Positions 41,230 through 50,817 of a DNA stretch of 51,084 nucleotides are shown in pieces. Position 1 is the stretch's first letter. The number at the start of each line of letters is the position of its first letter. A model generated the notes under the pieces. The model did no database searches. It was not told where the DNA came from and was given only the letters and a program-made list of their open reading frames with translations. The DNA lies in assembly GCA_025457665.1 (NCBI GenBank), contig JALOTY010000067.1, forward strand, positions 1 through 51,084, read 5' to 3'. A program made the position numbers and the translations under genes. Origin of the DNA: Akkermansiaceae bacterium (lineage in GTDB: Bacteria; Verrucomicrobiota; Verrucomicrobiia; Verrucomicrobiales; Akkermansiaceae).

Positions 41230-43218
41230 TCACAGCCCATCAAGCCAATCGCGCACCAGATCGATCTGATCCCTCATCCCCCTTTCCTCCAAGGCATGGA
41301 CGAAATGCCGGCTCGTTTCGGGCCTCACCAAACGGTCCGAGGCCAACGCGTGGGATTCCATTTTCAGCAAGCCTCCCGCCAGCAGCAAGAGGGTCGATAG
41401 AGCCACCAACATCCATGGCAGCACAGTGCGCGCCACCAGATTCGGGCCCAGAGCGGCACGACCGCCGGTGAAAAGATTTGTGATCGCCACCCAGAGCAGC
41501 GCCAGCAGGCCGATCGATCCCGCCCCGGCGCAGCCTAACAGATACATTTCCTCCGCATTGCTTCCGAGGAGATTCAAGTGCGGCATCAAGCCGGCCGCGG
41601 GCATGGCCAGAGCGGTGATGGCCGCCGCCAGCCAGCCGAAGATCCTCAGACCTTTTCCCAGTCCGAGAAATCCCCCCCGCAAGGCCCAGCGCCACTCGGT
41701 CAGGTGGATCAGGAGCAGGACGCACAGCACCAGAGCCATGAGGGATTGCAGCATGAAAATCACGAATCCTTCCCCGGAATCTTCCGTCAACGCCGAACCC
41801 AGGGGCGAAACCCGGATCACCAAGTACCATAACCATGGTAGCAAGATGCCGCCACCAGCGATCCAGACGTGATCCCGCCCCGTCAATAGAGGCATGAGCC
41901 CGCGAGCCAAACCGCGAGCACGCCGGGATCGACGCACACTCTCAACGAGCGTCAGCACGATCACTCCCAGCAACAGCCCGCAACCAAACCACAGGGAGAA
42001 GCGATGCATCATCGCCATTTCCGCACGAACGAAAGGTGCCATCTCCGTCGCGCTGACGTCCTTGGGGGTGATGCGGCCGTAGCTGCTGAGAAACACCGAG
42101 CCATCCAGCGATCCCATCGGGTAATGGTTGGAAAGAGGATAATCCGGCGGCAGCCCGGCCTTGCCGATGCCGGAATAGACCACCCTTCGCGCCTGATCCA
42201 TGAAGCCAATGTTGTCGTTGTAGTCGAAGACCATCGCCTCCGGGCTCGCCAGCCTCAGCCTTTGCACCGCCAACACCTCCGCCCACAGGGCTTCGAGGGC
42301 TTCGCGGTTGGAGGCACGACTGAATTCGTCCGCGCGTCCGAACAACCACGGGCTGCCAGAACCTCCGTAGGAGTAAAAAGAAACGCTGCCATCCAGCACC
42401 AGCCGTGAGATGGCCTCTGCCTGGATGAGATCCATCACACCCACCGGTTTTCTCAACGATGCCTTCTGCCTCGCCAGCATTTCGACGGCGTGATTGGTGA
42501 GATGGGGCTTGGAAGCCGCCAGGGAAAAAAGCCGATGGCATTCGATGACATCCTCCTTCGGCATCGTCGTGGGGGACCGATAATACGTCGATCTCGTTTT
42601 GCTTTCAATCCACCGGATCTCCATCAAAGGCCACAAGGCATTGTCCGGATCCAAGCGAGTCACCAGGGTCTCTTCCTCAGCCGTCATGAAGCCCGGGGCC
42701 TCGAAACTCCTCCGGGCGAGGTGCTCCTGCAAAACCCCGAGGTCTTCCGGATCCCGTTCCCGCAAGCGGGCCGTTTCCCCATCCCCCGGCAGCCCCGTGA
42801 GCGGGATATCCACCGCATCTCGAAATGCATGAGCAAGGAGCTGGTCTTCAAACCACATTTCCACAGGGTCCCGGTGGGACAGGTAGGAGGGGTTCTGTGC
42901 CGCCAAAGTGGTCCGATACCGCAGGCCTTCGATGAAATCGAGCGATAAGGCATCGAGCAGATCACGCCCCGCGCCCACAAGCGCAAGGATCAGCATCCCT
43001 AACAGACTGACCAGGATCAGGCCACGGCGTTTCCATGGATTCACCACCGCCGCGGATTCCAGCTTGGCGATGGGCACAGAGAGGTCGATGCGATCGAGCG
43101 GCACCCCGAGGTGACCGATCCGGCCCATCAACTCGGTAAGCGCCTCGTCGCGGACGGTGGGTCGTTTTTCGAGAGGCCGGGTGGCCAGTTCAAGGAATCG
43201 ATCCACTTCAGGAGTCAC
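41230..43218 (-). CDS. Large polytopic membrane protein of unknown function
   Basis: 662 residues from GTG 43218 (VTPEVDRFLELATRPLEKRP); a GTG at 43323 is also open but would lie inside the preceding gene. Layout: cytoplasmic helical region (about 1-75) that looks like an anti-sigma or TPR-type start, one helix (about 79-96), a large periplasmic part (about 100-390) with FDYNDNIGFMDQARRVVYSG and GSLDGSVFLSSYGRITPKDV, then about six helices to the C-terminus. No family is recognised. It starts 70 bases after the glycoside-hydrolase-like gene and contains two CTGTTAG heptamers. Confidence 0.7.
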   Translation of the reverse strand: MTPEVDRFLELATRPLEKRPTVRDEALTELMGRIGHLGVPLDRIDLSVPIAKLESAAVVNPWKRRGLILVSLLGMLILALVGAGRDLLDALSLDFIEGLRYRTTLAAQNPSYLSHRDPVEMWFEDQLLAHAFRDAVDIPLTGLPGDGETARLRERDPEDLGVLQEHLARRSFEAPGFMTAEEETLVTRLDPDNALWPLMEIRWIESKTRSTYYRSPTTMPKEDVIECHRLFSLAASKPHLTNHAVEMLARQKASLRKPVGVMDLIQAEAISRLVLDGSVSFYSYGGSGSPWLFGRADEFSRASNREALEALWAEVLAVQRLRLASPEAMVFDYNDNIGFMDQARRVVYSGIGKAGLPPDYPLSNHYPMGSLDGSVFLSSYGRITPKDVSATEMAPFVRAEMAMMHRFSLWFGCGLLLGVIVLTLVESVRRSRRARGLARGLMPLLTGRDHVWIAGGGILLPWLWYLVIRVSPLGSALTEDSGEGFVIFMLQSLMALVLCVLLLIHLTEWRWALRGGFLGLGKGLRIFGWLAAAITALAMPAAGLMPHLNLLGSNAEEMYLLGCAGAGSIGLLALLWVAITNLFTGGRAALGPNLVARTVLPWMLVALSTLLLLAGGLLKMESHALASDRLVRPETSRHFVHALEERGMRDQIDLVRDWLDGL

Positions 43219-43288
43219 CCAAGCAGCATGCGCCAACCCAAAGCCCGATGCCAAGCGGCAATCCCGTCGGCCTTTGGCCGGGACTCCT

Positions 43289-46162
43289 TCACGGTTTGCG
43301 GAAAACCACCCAGCGGAAGCCACCAGCGGGGATATCGATCTTCAGCCGGACACGCGAAAGCCGGTCACATTCGAGAACGCGCGGGGACTCGTCGGAGATG
43401 GCCGCACTGACCTTTTCTTCAAACCCGGCATAATGGAGCGGCACGAGGATGTCGCGAGTGATCGCGCGGGCGAGTGGATTGAAAACGGCCAACAAGGCTT
43501 TTTCCTCAAGGGCCGGGTTGACGTGCACGTAGCCATCCCAATCCCGGCCATCCGCCCGGCGGAGATGGATCAAATCGCTTTCCAGGATGTCACGGTAGCG
43601 TTTGAACCAGGCCACGTGGCGCTTCACCATCTCGCGCGTCTTGTCGGTATCATAAAGGCGCGGTCCGCGGTAACAGGCCTGCACCCCGGCGGCGAGATTG
43701 GAAATCATCATCCTCTCATAGTGGTCGAGATGCTGTTCGAGGGGTTCGATGGTGGCCGCGGCCCCGCCGCCCTGATACTCGGTCAGCGGGACAAACATCC
43801 AGCCCATGGAGGGAGTGCGATCCCAGGTACCGTCATGGATGTTCTGCCGGGTGTGGATGACCTGCTGGGCCCGCGGCAGCGACCAGTTGACCTCACGATA
43901 TCCCATGCCGCATTTGTTCGAACCACTAAGGAAATAGTAGTCGGGCACATTCAGATAGATTCCTTCCGCGCGGCACCAGTGGTAGAAGTCGCGGATGACC
44001 GTCCACTGGGCCCATTGCGAATCCTCCAGCCCGCGTTGCAGGGGCGGGCGCGGTGTGACGTCCCAGTCTCCGGGATAGGAGCCGTCATGCTCCAGGATAT
44101 CGAAGCCCGTGGTCTGATAGAGTTGCCGCAATTTCTCAAAATACCGCAGTCCCCATTCGCTCGTCAGGGCCGGCGCATTGCCGAAGGCGGGCTTCTCCCC
44201 GGGCGCGCTGACGACATCGTTGCCGCCACCCACGCTGCGGCTTGCCAGCAGGGAATAGGAGCCGATTTCGATGCCCTTGGCCTTCGCTTCATCGGCGATT
44301 TCCTTCCATCGGGCAAGGTGTTCGGGCGCGTCGTTCTCAGCATCGAATCCAGAGCCGAAGGACAGAATGAGCATTTCAAATCCCGTGGCCACACACTGGT
44401 CGATGGCCCCACGGACGGCCTCCGGATTGGCATCGCGCATGTGCATCATGAGCGGATTCTCAGTGACCCACGGCGCGAGGGTTCGATACATTTTCCGCTG
44501 CGCGAGTCCGCGGCGTTCACGGTCATCGGAGTCATGGGTGAGAATGAAGACGCGAAAGCTCTCAAAGCTTTTCCCGGGTTCGATCACCTGGGCGGGGCCG
44601 CGGAAGGGGGACACCTCCAGCAGGCAGGGCATGTTGCGCAGGTAGTTCACCTGCGTGGAAAAAAGCGGATCAGGTCGCCACCGGACGGCGTGGCGGTTGG
44701 CCTGCGCAACGTTGAAGGCACCGAAGGCCTGATCGGTCTCCACGTGGAGCGCGGTGGGCGCGGGCAGGGGCACAGGAGGCCGATCTTCGACGGGATTGGA
44801 ATGCTCCACCACGGCGAGCAGTTCGGCGGTGAAACGGTCGAGCGTCACCGCGCGAGCACTGTCGTTGTGAACGGTGATCCATTTGCTCATGACCGGCAGG
44901 CCGTCATAGAGTTCATAGTGCACGGAAACGCGGATGCCGCCGTCCGCAGGCTTTTCCCCATCGACCGCAGCGGGATCCACAGGGCCGGAAATCTTCACAG
45001 AGCGCACGAAACACCGACCCCACTCTCCCGCTCCGTGGGCGAGCGAATCGGTGGCACCGCCGGATTTGTCCATTTTCCCCACCCTCATGCTCACCGGCTT
45101 GCCCCAGCCGGGCTCGCGTTTGCGGGTAAACAACGGATGAAATCGCAGCGGCGTGGCGGCGGCATCCGCCACTTCCCATCGCATCTCGTCGGCAGTCATC
45201 CTCACCCGCAAAGCGTATCGCCGTCCCGAATCCAGGCCGCCATCCTCCGCAGCCAGAGGCTTGACCGTGGCCAGATCTCCCGACTCGGTCTCGAAATGCC
45301 CATATTCGCCGCGATCGCCGGGACGCAGGCAGACTTTCGCCACCGCACCGGATTCAAACACCACCGCCAGCCCGGGACCGAAGCTCGACGCTCGGTCCGT
45401 GCCCACTTCGAACCCCGCCTCGATCCACGCCGTTTCCTCCGGCAGACTCCGCTCGGCGAAGCAATGGATCGTCGCCGGCGCATAAATCTCCCCGGGCTTG
45501 CCTTCATTGCGGAAACTCACCCGCCGGTCATGGTCGGAAGCCACCACAGTCCACCCTTCATCCAAAGTGCGGAAATCATCCTCGAACAAGATCGCTCCCG
45601 GCTTGCCCGGTTCGACCCCGCTCGGATCTCCTTCCGGCAGTCGATAATCCATCCGCAGAGATACCCCCTTGGGCGGCCACACGGCCCCCGGGGCATGGTG
45701 ACGCACCCGTTTCCACGCGAGCCGCTCGACCGGAACGCCGGTTTCAATCCCAATACAAACCATCGCCGCCGGATCCGCTTTCATCGCGGAAAGCCATTCA
45801 TCGGTGAGATATGCGTGGTTCGGCTGCCCTTGCCATCCGCCCACGGCGATTTCCCTGCCGTCCAAAGTGATCATCGCCTCCGGCCGCGGCCCACGCAGAA
45901 GGGATTCGCCGGTCATTAGATTGTCCAGAGCCACCGTGCTCCCCCCCGGCCTCAAGCGGATCACGCGACGCACCAAGCCATTTTCCAAAACGACTTCGGA
46001 ACCATCCGCAGAGCGTTCGACCCGGCTCTTGAAGGCCTCGGGATGCACCAGCCAGTCACGATCCGGCTGATAGACCGCCGGCGGCTGGGCAAACGCAGGA
46101 AACCACGCCATGCCCAGGGCAAAGGTCCAGAAACCCGGAATCAAGAAGGTTCGAAATGACAT
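43289..46162 (-). CDS. Large secreted glycoside hydrolase-like protein (alpha-galactosidase-type barrel)
   Basis: 957 residues from ATG 46162, which gives a signal peptide (RTFLIPGFWTFALGMAWFPA). An N-terminal beta-sandwich region (to about 520) includes a segment like DUF1080/laminin-G domains (ILFEDDFRTLDEGWTVVASD). The catalytic-like barrel (about 560-850) has ATGFEMLILSFGSGFDAEND, KGIEIGSYSLLASRS and FDILEHDGSYPGDW, a layout typical of clan GH-D enzymes where Asp residues follow core strands. A C-terminal beta domain ends the protein. It is probably a periplasmic or extracellular glycan-degrading enzyme; the exact family and substrate cannot be settled here. Confidence 0.75.
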   Translation of the reverse strand: MSFRTFLIPGFWTFALGMAWFPAFAQPPAVYQPDRDWLVHPEAFKSRVERSADGSEVVLENGLVRRVIRLRPGGSTVALDNLMTGESLLRGPRPEAMITLDGREIAVGGWQGQPNHAYLTDEWLSAMKADPAAMVCIGIETGVPVERLAWKRVRHHAPGAVWPPKGVSLRMDYRLPEGDPSGVEPGKPGAILFEDDFRTLDEGWTVVASDHDRRVSFRNEGKPGEIYAPATIHCFAERSLPEETAWIEAGFEVGTDRASSFGPGLAVVFESGAVAKVCLRPGDRGEYGHFETESGDLATVKPLAAEDGGLDSGRRYALRVRMTADEMRWEVADAAATPLRFHPLFTRKREPGWGKPVSMRVGKMDKSGGATDSLAHGAGEWGRCFVRSVKISGPVDPAAVDGEKPADGGIRVSVHYELYDGLPVMSKWITVHNDSARAVTLDRFTAELLAVVEHSNPVEDRPPVPLPAPTALHVETDQAFGAFNVAQANRHAVRWRPDPLFSTQVNYLRNMPCLLEVSPFRGPAQVIEPGKSFESFRVFILTHDSDDRERRGLAQRKMYRTLAPWVTENPLMMHMRDANPEAVRGAIDQCVATGFEMLILSFGSGFDAENDAPEHLARWKEIADEAKAKGIEIGSYSLLASRSVGGGNDVVSAPGEKPAFGNAPALTSEWGLRYFEKLRQLYQTTGFDILEHDGSYPGDWDVTPRPPLQRGLEDSQWAQWTVIRDFYHWCRAEGIYLNVPDYYFLSGSNKCGMGYREVNWSLPRAQQVIHTRQNIHDGTWDRTPSMGWMFVPLTEYQGGGAAATIEPLEQHLDHYERMMISNLAAGVQACYRGPRLYDTDKTREMVKRHVAWFKRYRDILESDLIHLRRADGRDWDGYVHVNPALEEKALLAVFNPLARAITRDILVPLHYAGFEEKVSAAISDESPRVLECDRLSRVRLKIDIPAGGFRWVVFRKP

Positions 46163-46213
46163 TTGTATGGGGGATTCGTGACCATACGACCCCATCACGA
46201 TCCCTTTTTCGAA

Positions 46214-46259
46214 TTTCTCAAGCCCCCAATCAGTTTGAAATGAGAAGGCTGGGGGCTTG
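46214..46259 (-). promoter_or_regulatory. Interlocking inverted repeats upstream of the glycoside hydrolase-like gene
   Basis: CAAGCCCCCA (46219-46228) pairs with TGGGGGCTTG (46250-46259), and TTCTCA (46214-46219) pairs with TGAGAA (46241-46246). The two stems cross, so they are alternatives or a pseudoknot. The structure lies 52-97 bases upstream of the start at 46162 and could act as a leader switch or as a terminator for something read from the right. The rest of the gap to 46425 shows nothing recognisable. Confidence 0.4.
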
Positions 46260-46425
46260 CGGGATTCTCTAACACGTCAGGGACGAAACCCTTGCTTCCG
46301 GGAATCGGAAAGCCGACGCGGGCCCATCACAGCGCCAATCACGAGGAAATGATTCCCTTCGATGCACAGCACTGCAAACTCGCCGTGAACTTCAAGCACT
46401 GGGCCACGTACCTTTCTCTCATGCC

Positions 46426-46716
46426 ATGGAAATCGAATTCACACGCTGGCGCTTGCTACTACTGATCTCGTATTTCGTGGGATTCGCCGTGCTCGGGGGT
46501 TTCGATGTTCCTCTCGATGTCCCACCGCGTGTGCTGCGTTCCTGGTCCTTGCTGGTGCTGTGTTTCACCGTCGGCGCCTTTCTCGCTTCCGTTGTGGACT
46601 TCTGGGTCGGCCATCTGGACCGCACGAACTACCGCTGGTTCCTTATCGTCCTCGGCCTCGCTCTCATGGCCTTCGCCACCCTCCAGCTCCATGTTCTCCA
46701 TAGCGCCATGGAGTGA
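46426..46716 (+). CDS. Small membrane protein with three helices
   Basis: 96 residues, three hydrophobic segments (about 8-25, 36-58 and 68-88). The middle segment is SWSLLVLCFTVGAFLASVVD. I recognise no family. It lies alone between the glycoside-hydrolase-like gene and the HD gene, convergent with the latter at 9 bases. Confidence 0.55.
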   Translation: MEIEFTRWRLLLLISYFVGFAVLGGFDVPLDVPPRVLRSWSLLVLCFTVGAFLASVVDFWVGHLDRTNYRWFLIVLGLALMAFATLQLHVLHSAME

Positions 46717-46725
46717 AGGACACAC

Positions 46726-47373
46726 TCAGGCGGACAGCCCGATCTCCCTTCGGAGCTGGTCGAGGAAATCCCGGAGAAACCCCGTGCGCCGCCTTGCCTC
46801 GATTTTTCCGCTCGCGGTCTGCATCGTGCCTTCAAGCGTCAGCAGCTTGCTGAAGAGGTGATCCAGAGTGAATCGCCCGTCATCCGGTGGCCGGGATTCA
46901 CAGAAAGGATCGTCGCGATCATAAAACTCCCGCCGCATTTCCCCACCCAGCATCAGGGTGCGGGCGAGACCGACAGCGCCAAGGGCATCGAGCCGGTCCG
47001 CATCCTGCACGACCTGGGCCTCCAGAGTTTGCGGTGCGATGCCGGCAGAGAAACTGTGGGCTTCGATGGCATGAGCGACATCGTCCAAGCGGCCATAGGG
47101 CCAATCATGGGCCTCCAGCCACTCCACCGCCCGCCGCGCGGCCAAGCGTGAGGCCAGCTTCCGATCAGGCGAGGACTTCGGGACGACCACGCAATCATGC
47201 AGCCACGCCGCCGCCATCACCACCCGCTCATCCGCACCCTCGGCGGCGGCAAGCTGCCGGGCATTGGCCACCACCCGCCGGATGTGGCCGGGATCATGCG
47301 CGGCATCCGCCCCCGCATGCTCGGCGAGCAGCTTCTCAAACAGTTCAGACCAGGGATCAGCGGTGGCGGACAT
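46726..47373 (-). CDS. HD-domain phosphohydrolase
   Basis: 215 residues. The metal-binding HD motifs are in order: HDPGHIRRVV near residue 26, AAAWLHDC at about 54-61, and QDADRLDALGAVGLART at about 128. This matches the YedJ-type HD superfamily of small nucleotide or phosphate-ester hydrolases in the cytoplasm. The substrate is unknown. The C-terminus is helical and charged. Confidence 0.85.
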   Translation of the reverse strand: MSATADPWSELFEKLLAEHAGADAAHDPGHIRRVVANARQLAAAEGADERVVMAAAWLHDCVVVPKSSPDRKLASRLAARRAVEWLEAHDWPYGRLDDVAHAIEAHSFSAGIAPQTLEAQVVQDADRLDALGAVGLARTLMLGGEMRREFYDRDDPFCESRPPDDGRFTLDHLFSKLLTLEGTMQTASGKIEARRRTGFLRDFLDQLRREIGLSA

Positions 47374-47538
47374 CTTTCAAATCAGGGGGAAAAAACACAA
47401 GGGCGGCGAATCTCACGCATGCGCCCGGGGACGATGCGATCTCCTTTCGGCAAATCGACCAAAATCCTTAAGGCCGTTCCTTCGATGAGTCAAAACTGCG
47501 GGGTTGTTTCCCGAAAGGAAAGCGGCTATGCGAACACC

Positions 47539-48261
47539 ATGGACATGACCCCACCGCCACCGATGCCGAATGCCGGGACCCCGCCGAAGAAGGGACTTCA
47601 TCCGCTCGCCTGGGTCGGAATGGGCTGCGGTGGCCTGCTGGTGGTCGCGATCATCGGCATCATCTTTGCCGTCAACTGGGGCAAAAAGAAGTTCGATGAG
47701 TTCGCCGCCGAAATGACCGCCAACCCGCAGCGCGCCGTCGCGGAGTCGATCCTGAAGTTCCACCCCGAGTTGGAAGAAGTCAGCCATGACGACACTGCCG
47801 GCACCATCACCGTGCGGGTGAAATCCACGGGTGAGGAAATGACCGTCAGTTATGACGATCTTGCCAACGGTCGCCTCACCATCACCCAGCCGGATGGCAG
47901 CACCACCAGCCTTGGTGCCAGCGATCCCAGCGCCGTGCCCACCTGGGTTCCTGTTTATCCCGCCATCAAGGAAACCCAAAGCAACTTCCATCAGGAAAGC
48001 CCGGAGAAGATCCATGGCGTGATGTCCTTCACCACCAATGACACCCCGGAAGCCGTGGCAAAATTCTTCGAAGACGAAGTGGACCGCTGGCCCGGATCAG
48101 CCACCGTGAAGACCAGTGGATCCATGAACCTCGGCTCCACCAGCCAACTCACCCGCACGTTGCAGAAGGATGGACGGAAAATCGAACTTACCATTTCCTC
48201 GGCAGGCAGCGGCTCGCCCACGCAAACCCTGCTGATTTACGAGGAAACCCTGAAACCCTGA
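47539..48261 (+). CDS. Single-helix membrane protein with periplasmic domain
   Basis: 240 residues from ATG 47539; an in-frame ATG at 47485 would add 18 residues. A Pro-rich cytoplasmic tail is followed by one helix (GMGCGGLLVVAIIGIIFAVN, about 27-47) and a mostly beta region with VAESILKFHPELEEVSHDDT and ITVRVKSTGEEMTVSYDDLA, then a second module with MSFTTNDTPEAVAKFFEDEV. The first module resembles repeats found in other membrane proteins of this phylum. No function can be assigned. Confidence 0.65.
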   Translation: MDMTPPPPMPNAGTPPKKGLHPLAWVGMGCGGLLVVAIIGIIFAVNWGKKKFDEFAAEMTANPQRAVAESILKFHPELEEVSHDDTAGTITVRVKSTGEEMTVSYDDLANGRLTITQPDGSTTSLGASDPSAVPTWVPVYPAIKETQSNFHQESPEKIHGVMSFTTNDTPEAVAKFFEDEVDRWPGSATVKTSGSMNLGSTSQLTRTLQKDGRKIELTISSAGSGSPTQTLLIYEETLKP

Positions 48262-48278
48262 TTTCTTCAGCTTTCCGG

Positions 48279-49421
48279 TCACGCATCATCGCCCGGTAGG
48301 GGATCCACCCGACTGACCACCTGCGCGGAATCCAACAGAACCCGGCGCTTGTTAGGGATTTCCCTTCCGCTGGCCACGTGGACTCCACAACCGAGAAAGG
48401 CACCGTGACCCATGGCGACACCAAGGAAGCGGCTGCCGCAGGACTCCAGCCGCCCATCGATTTCCACCCGAATCTCGCGGTCCAGATTCAGATCGAAACA
48501 GTAGGATCCGGTCGCCGCCACCGCCCGCCGACCGAGCACGCACTTCTGCATCGTCGATTGTCCCGCCACCGCTTCGGGATACAGCAAGGAAAGTCGGACA
48601 ATCGCATTTTGTGCAACCACCGCTCCTGCGCCCAAGGTGGTGAATTCCGCAGCACCGTGCGACATCACCTCGGCTCCTTCGCCCAGGTTGCTGAAGAAAA
48701 CCCGGGCATGGGGGCCGATGCGCACCCCTCGGGCCAAGGTGCTGCCTTCCACCACCGCAGTCGGATGGATGTCGCAGCCGGGACCGATCCGGTTCAGCTT
48801 GCCGAGCAACTTCCATCGATTCAGCGACCGCGCCCGCAGCAATGCGGAAAGCACGCGCGGCAAATGATGCAGCTTCGGCACCTGCCGGAGTTCGATCGCC
48901 CGCGCGAGATGGTTGAGCATCAGCAAATGCGACCAATGGTGCACCTCCGCCACCGCCCTCAGAGGCAGTCCCAATTGAATGACCTCGCCTTCCTTCAAAA
49001 ACGCCGCCGGAACACCGACATCGCGAAGCTTCTCCTCGGGATCGACCACCACATCCACCGGTTCCGAACCCTTTCCGGAAACCCAGCGGATCTTTGAAAA
49101 CCTCCATCCCTCCGATGTCTCGATCACGTTCGGTTGCAGAGGTGAAAGAGTCTTGCCGAAAACGGATTTCCCCAGAACCAGCGTCGCATCCCTCCCGGCC
49201 GCCCCATCGAGGAAAGCCCGGATCGCCGAGGCGGTGATGAAAACATTGTCCGGCAGAATCAGACAGGGCGGTTCAGGCACTGGCAGACAGGTGAGTCCGG
49301 CCGCCTCAAGAGCGTCCGCAAGCCAGGCCCGCAAGGGGCGCTGGAGAATCGGTGCCTCGCCGGCAGGATCTCCAAACGGAGTCAGGAACCGGGAAGAGGC
49401 TTCAATGAACACAGCAGGCAT
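48279..49421 (-). CDS. GlmU-like protein with left-handed beta-helix
   Basis: 380 residues. The N-terminal about 190 residues have a nucleotidyltransferase-like look (PCLILPDNVFITASAIRAFL) but lack the clear GxGTRM-type signature. From about 200 on hexapeptide repeats form a left-handed beta-helix (IHPTAVVEGSTLARGVRIGP, then GEGAEVMSHGAAEFTTLGAG). This is the layout of the GlmU-related sugar-nucleotide family in Bacteroidetes and Verrucomicrobia-like genomes. An acyltransferase or sugar-nucleotide role in envelope synthesis is likely, without a defined substrate. Confidence 0.7.
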   Translation of the reverse strand: MPAVFIEASSRFLTPFGDPAGEAPILQRPLRAWLADALEAAGLTCLPVPEPPCLILPDNVFITASAIRAFLDGAAGRDATLVLGKSVFGKTLSPLQPNVIETSEGWRFSKIRWVSGKGSEPVDVVVDPEEKLRDVGVPAAFLKEGEVIQLGLPLRAVAEVHHWSHLLMLNHLARAIELRQVPKLHHLPRVLSALLRARSLNRWKLLGKLNRIGPGCDIHPTAVVEGSTLARGVRIGPHARVFFSNLGEGAEVMSHGAAEFTTLGAGAVVAQNAIVRLSLLYPEAVAGQSTMQKCVLGRRAVAATGSYCFDLNLDREIRVEIDGRLESCGSRFLGVAMGHGAFLGCGVHVASGREIPNKRRVLLDSAQVVSRVDPLPGDDA

Positions 49422-49543
49422 GCAGGACGAAGGCTAGCGACTCCGCTCCAGCCAGGGCAAGCCGCGGATTCCCACAAACCGAAGCGAAGCTCCCTTCCTC
49501 ATTGCTACAGGGGCCTCTCCGATCCAGCATCTTCCAAGTTGCG

Positions 49544-50698
49544 ATGTCGTGGAGTATCCAAAAGTGGATCTGCCTGGGCACAGCGTTCCTCGGAGCACTG
49601 GGTCCAAGTACGATGTCTGCCGTAGAAAGCTGGGAACACCTCCATCCCGCACCCCAGACTGGACCCTCCTGCGGATTCTTTGCCAACATCCCCGCCCTCA
49701 CCCTCGCCACCGGCGTGGACATCAGCGCTTCCCCCTGGTTCGTGAGCCAGGTCTATGGCCTGCGTCGCGGCGATTTCAAATACGAACGCTCTTTCGACAA
49801 ACGCCTCTTCTTCGAACTCTTCGCCCTGCCATGGGAGGAGAAAACAGTGCATCATGAAGTCACCGATGATGCCTCCCGAATCGCTGCGGCGGAAACACTC
49901 CTCGAAGAGGAAATCAACCCTGGTCTGGCCCGCGGATGCCTTTACTCGCTGAGAGTCCGGGGAGTGCTGGGCGGGCCCCACAATGTGCTGCTCATCGCCC
50001 GCAAAGAGGACAGATACATCATTCACAACCCTTACCCCGGATTCATCCGTGGCCTTTCCTCGCGAGAACTCGCGGACATCATGGCCGTGCGCTCGACCTC
50101 AAAGGCCAATCAAAACAAAGCCGTCTATCTCAGCTCCTGGCTGGAAATCCGCCTGCCCGCCCCTTTGCCCGAAAACACCCTCCCCTACTCCGCGCTCCCC
50201 GCCGAAATCCCATCGTCTCTCGACCCGCAAACAAGAAGTGCCCTGACTGAAGCCCTCCACCCCCGCCATTCCATTCCCAAAGATGCGGGGCTGCGTGATC
50301 TTATCGATGGCTACCCGCGCATCGACTTTGCCGCACTCCCTCCGCTGCGCCGCGGGGCCGCCCCCATCCCAGCAATCGGCAACCAGATTCCCGCTCGGAA
50401 TCTCGTGGGACTCATCGCCCTATCGAAATTCCAACTCGCCGTCTGGAAAGCAGGCCGGAGCAGACGGGTGCCCGTCTTCATCATCGATAACCAGCCCTGG
50501 GTCCTGTGCGGTTACCGCCGCCTCTCCACAGACACCAAGGACCTCGTCTTCGACAATGGCCGCGAACTCCTTTGGCTTTCCAGCGAAGAAGCCATGAACC
50601 GGATCCGCGCCGAAGGGGCCGTCTATGGTACGGTCGAAGTCCCACCGAGCCCCACCATAAACCCCGAAAAGAAGCCGCCTCAAAATCAGCAGCGCTGA
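49544..50698 (+). CDS. Secreted protein with a possible C39-like cysteine peptidase core
   Basis: 384 residues from ATG 49544; a hydrophobic segment (about 8-27, WICLGTAFLGALGPS) suggests export. Cys 43 (TGPSCGFFANIPAL), His 146 (GGPHNVLLIA) and Asn 162 (YIIHNPYPGF) occur in the order and spacing of a papain/C39-type triad. The C-terminal third holds a second beta-rich module (VPVFIIDNQPWVLCGYRRLS). The peptidase reading is inference from these motifs only. Confidence 0.6.
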   Translation: MSWSIQKWICLGTAFLGALGPSTMSAVESWEHLHPAPQTGPSCGFFANIPALTLATGVDISASPWFVSQVYGLRRGDFKYERSFDKRLFFELFALPWEEKTVHHEVTDDASRIAAAETLLEEEINPGLARGCLYSLRVRGVLGGPHNVLLIARKEDRYIIHNPYPGFIRGLSSRELADIMAVRSTSKANQNKAVYLSSWLEIRLPAPLPENTLPYSALPAEIPSSLDPQTRSALTEALHPRHSIPKDAGLRDLIDGYPRIDFAALPPLRRGAAPIPAIGNQIPARNLVGLIALSKFQLAVWKAGRSRRVPVFIIDNQPWVLCGYRRLSTDTKDLVFDNGRELLWLSSEEAMNRIRAEGAVYGTVEVPPSPTINPEKKPPQNQQR

Positions 50699-50817
50699 GC
50701 CCCTGCGTCCCGTGTAGATGGGTCCAATCCCCCATGGATCCAAGACACCGGGAAAACAGCGGTGATCTCTCCTCTGCCGATTTCTCCAATCGCTGGAAAC
50801 TCCCCCAGCCTTTTCAA

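Noticed and set aside
43157..45919. A 920-codon open frame on the plus strand
   Set aside because: It is antisense to the glycoside-hydrolase-like gene and its composition (rich in Arg, His, Gly and Pro, with no domain pattern) is that of a shadow frame in GC-rich DNA. The minus-strand gene has a signal peptide and recognisable motifs.
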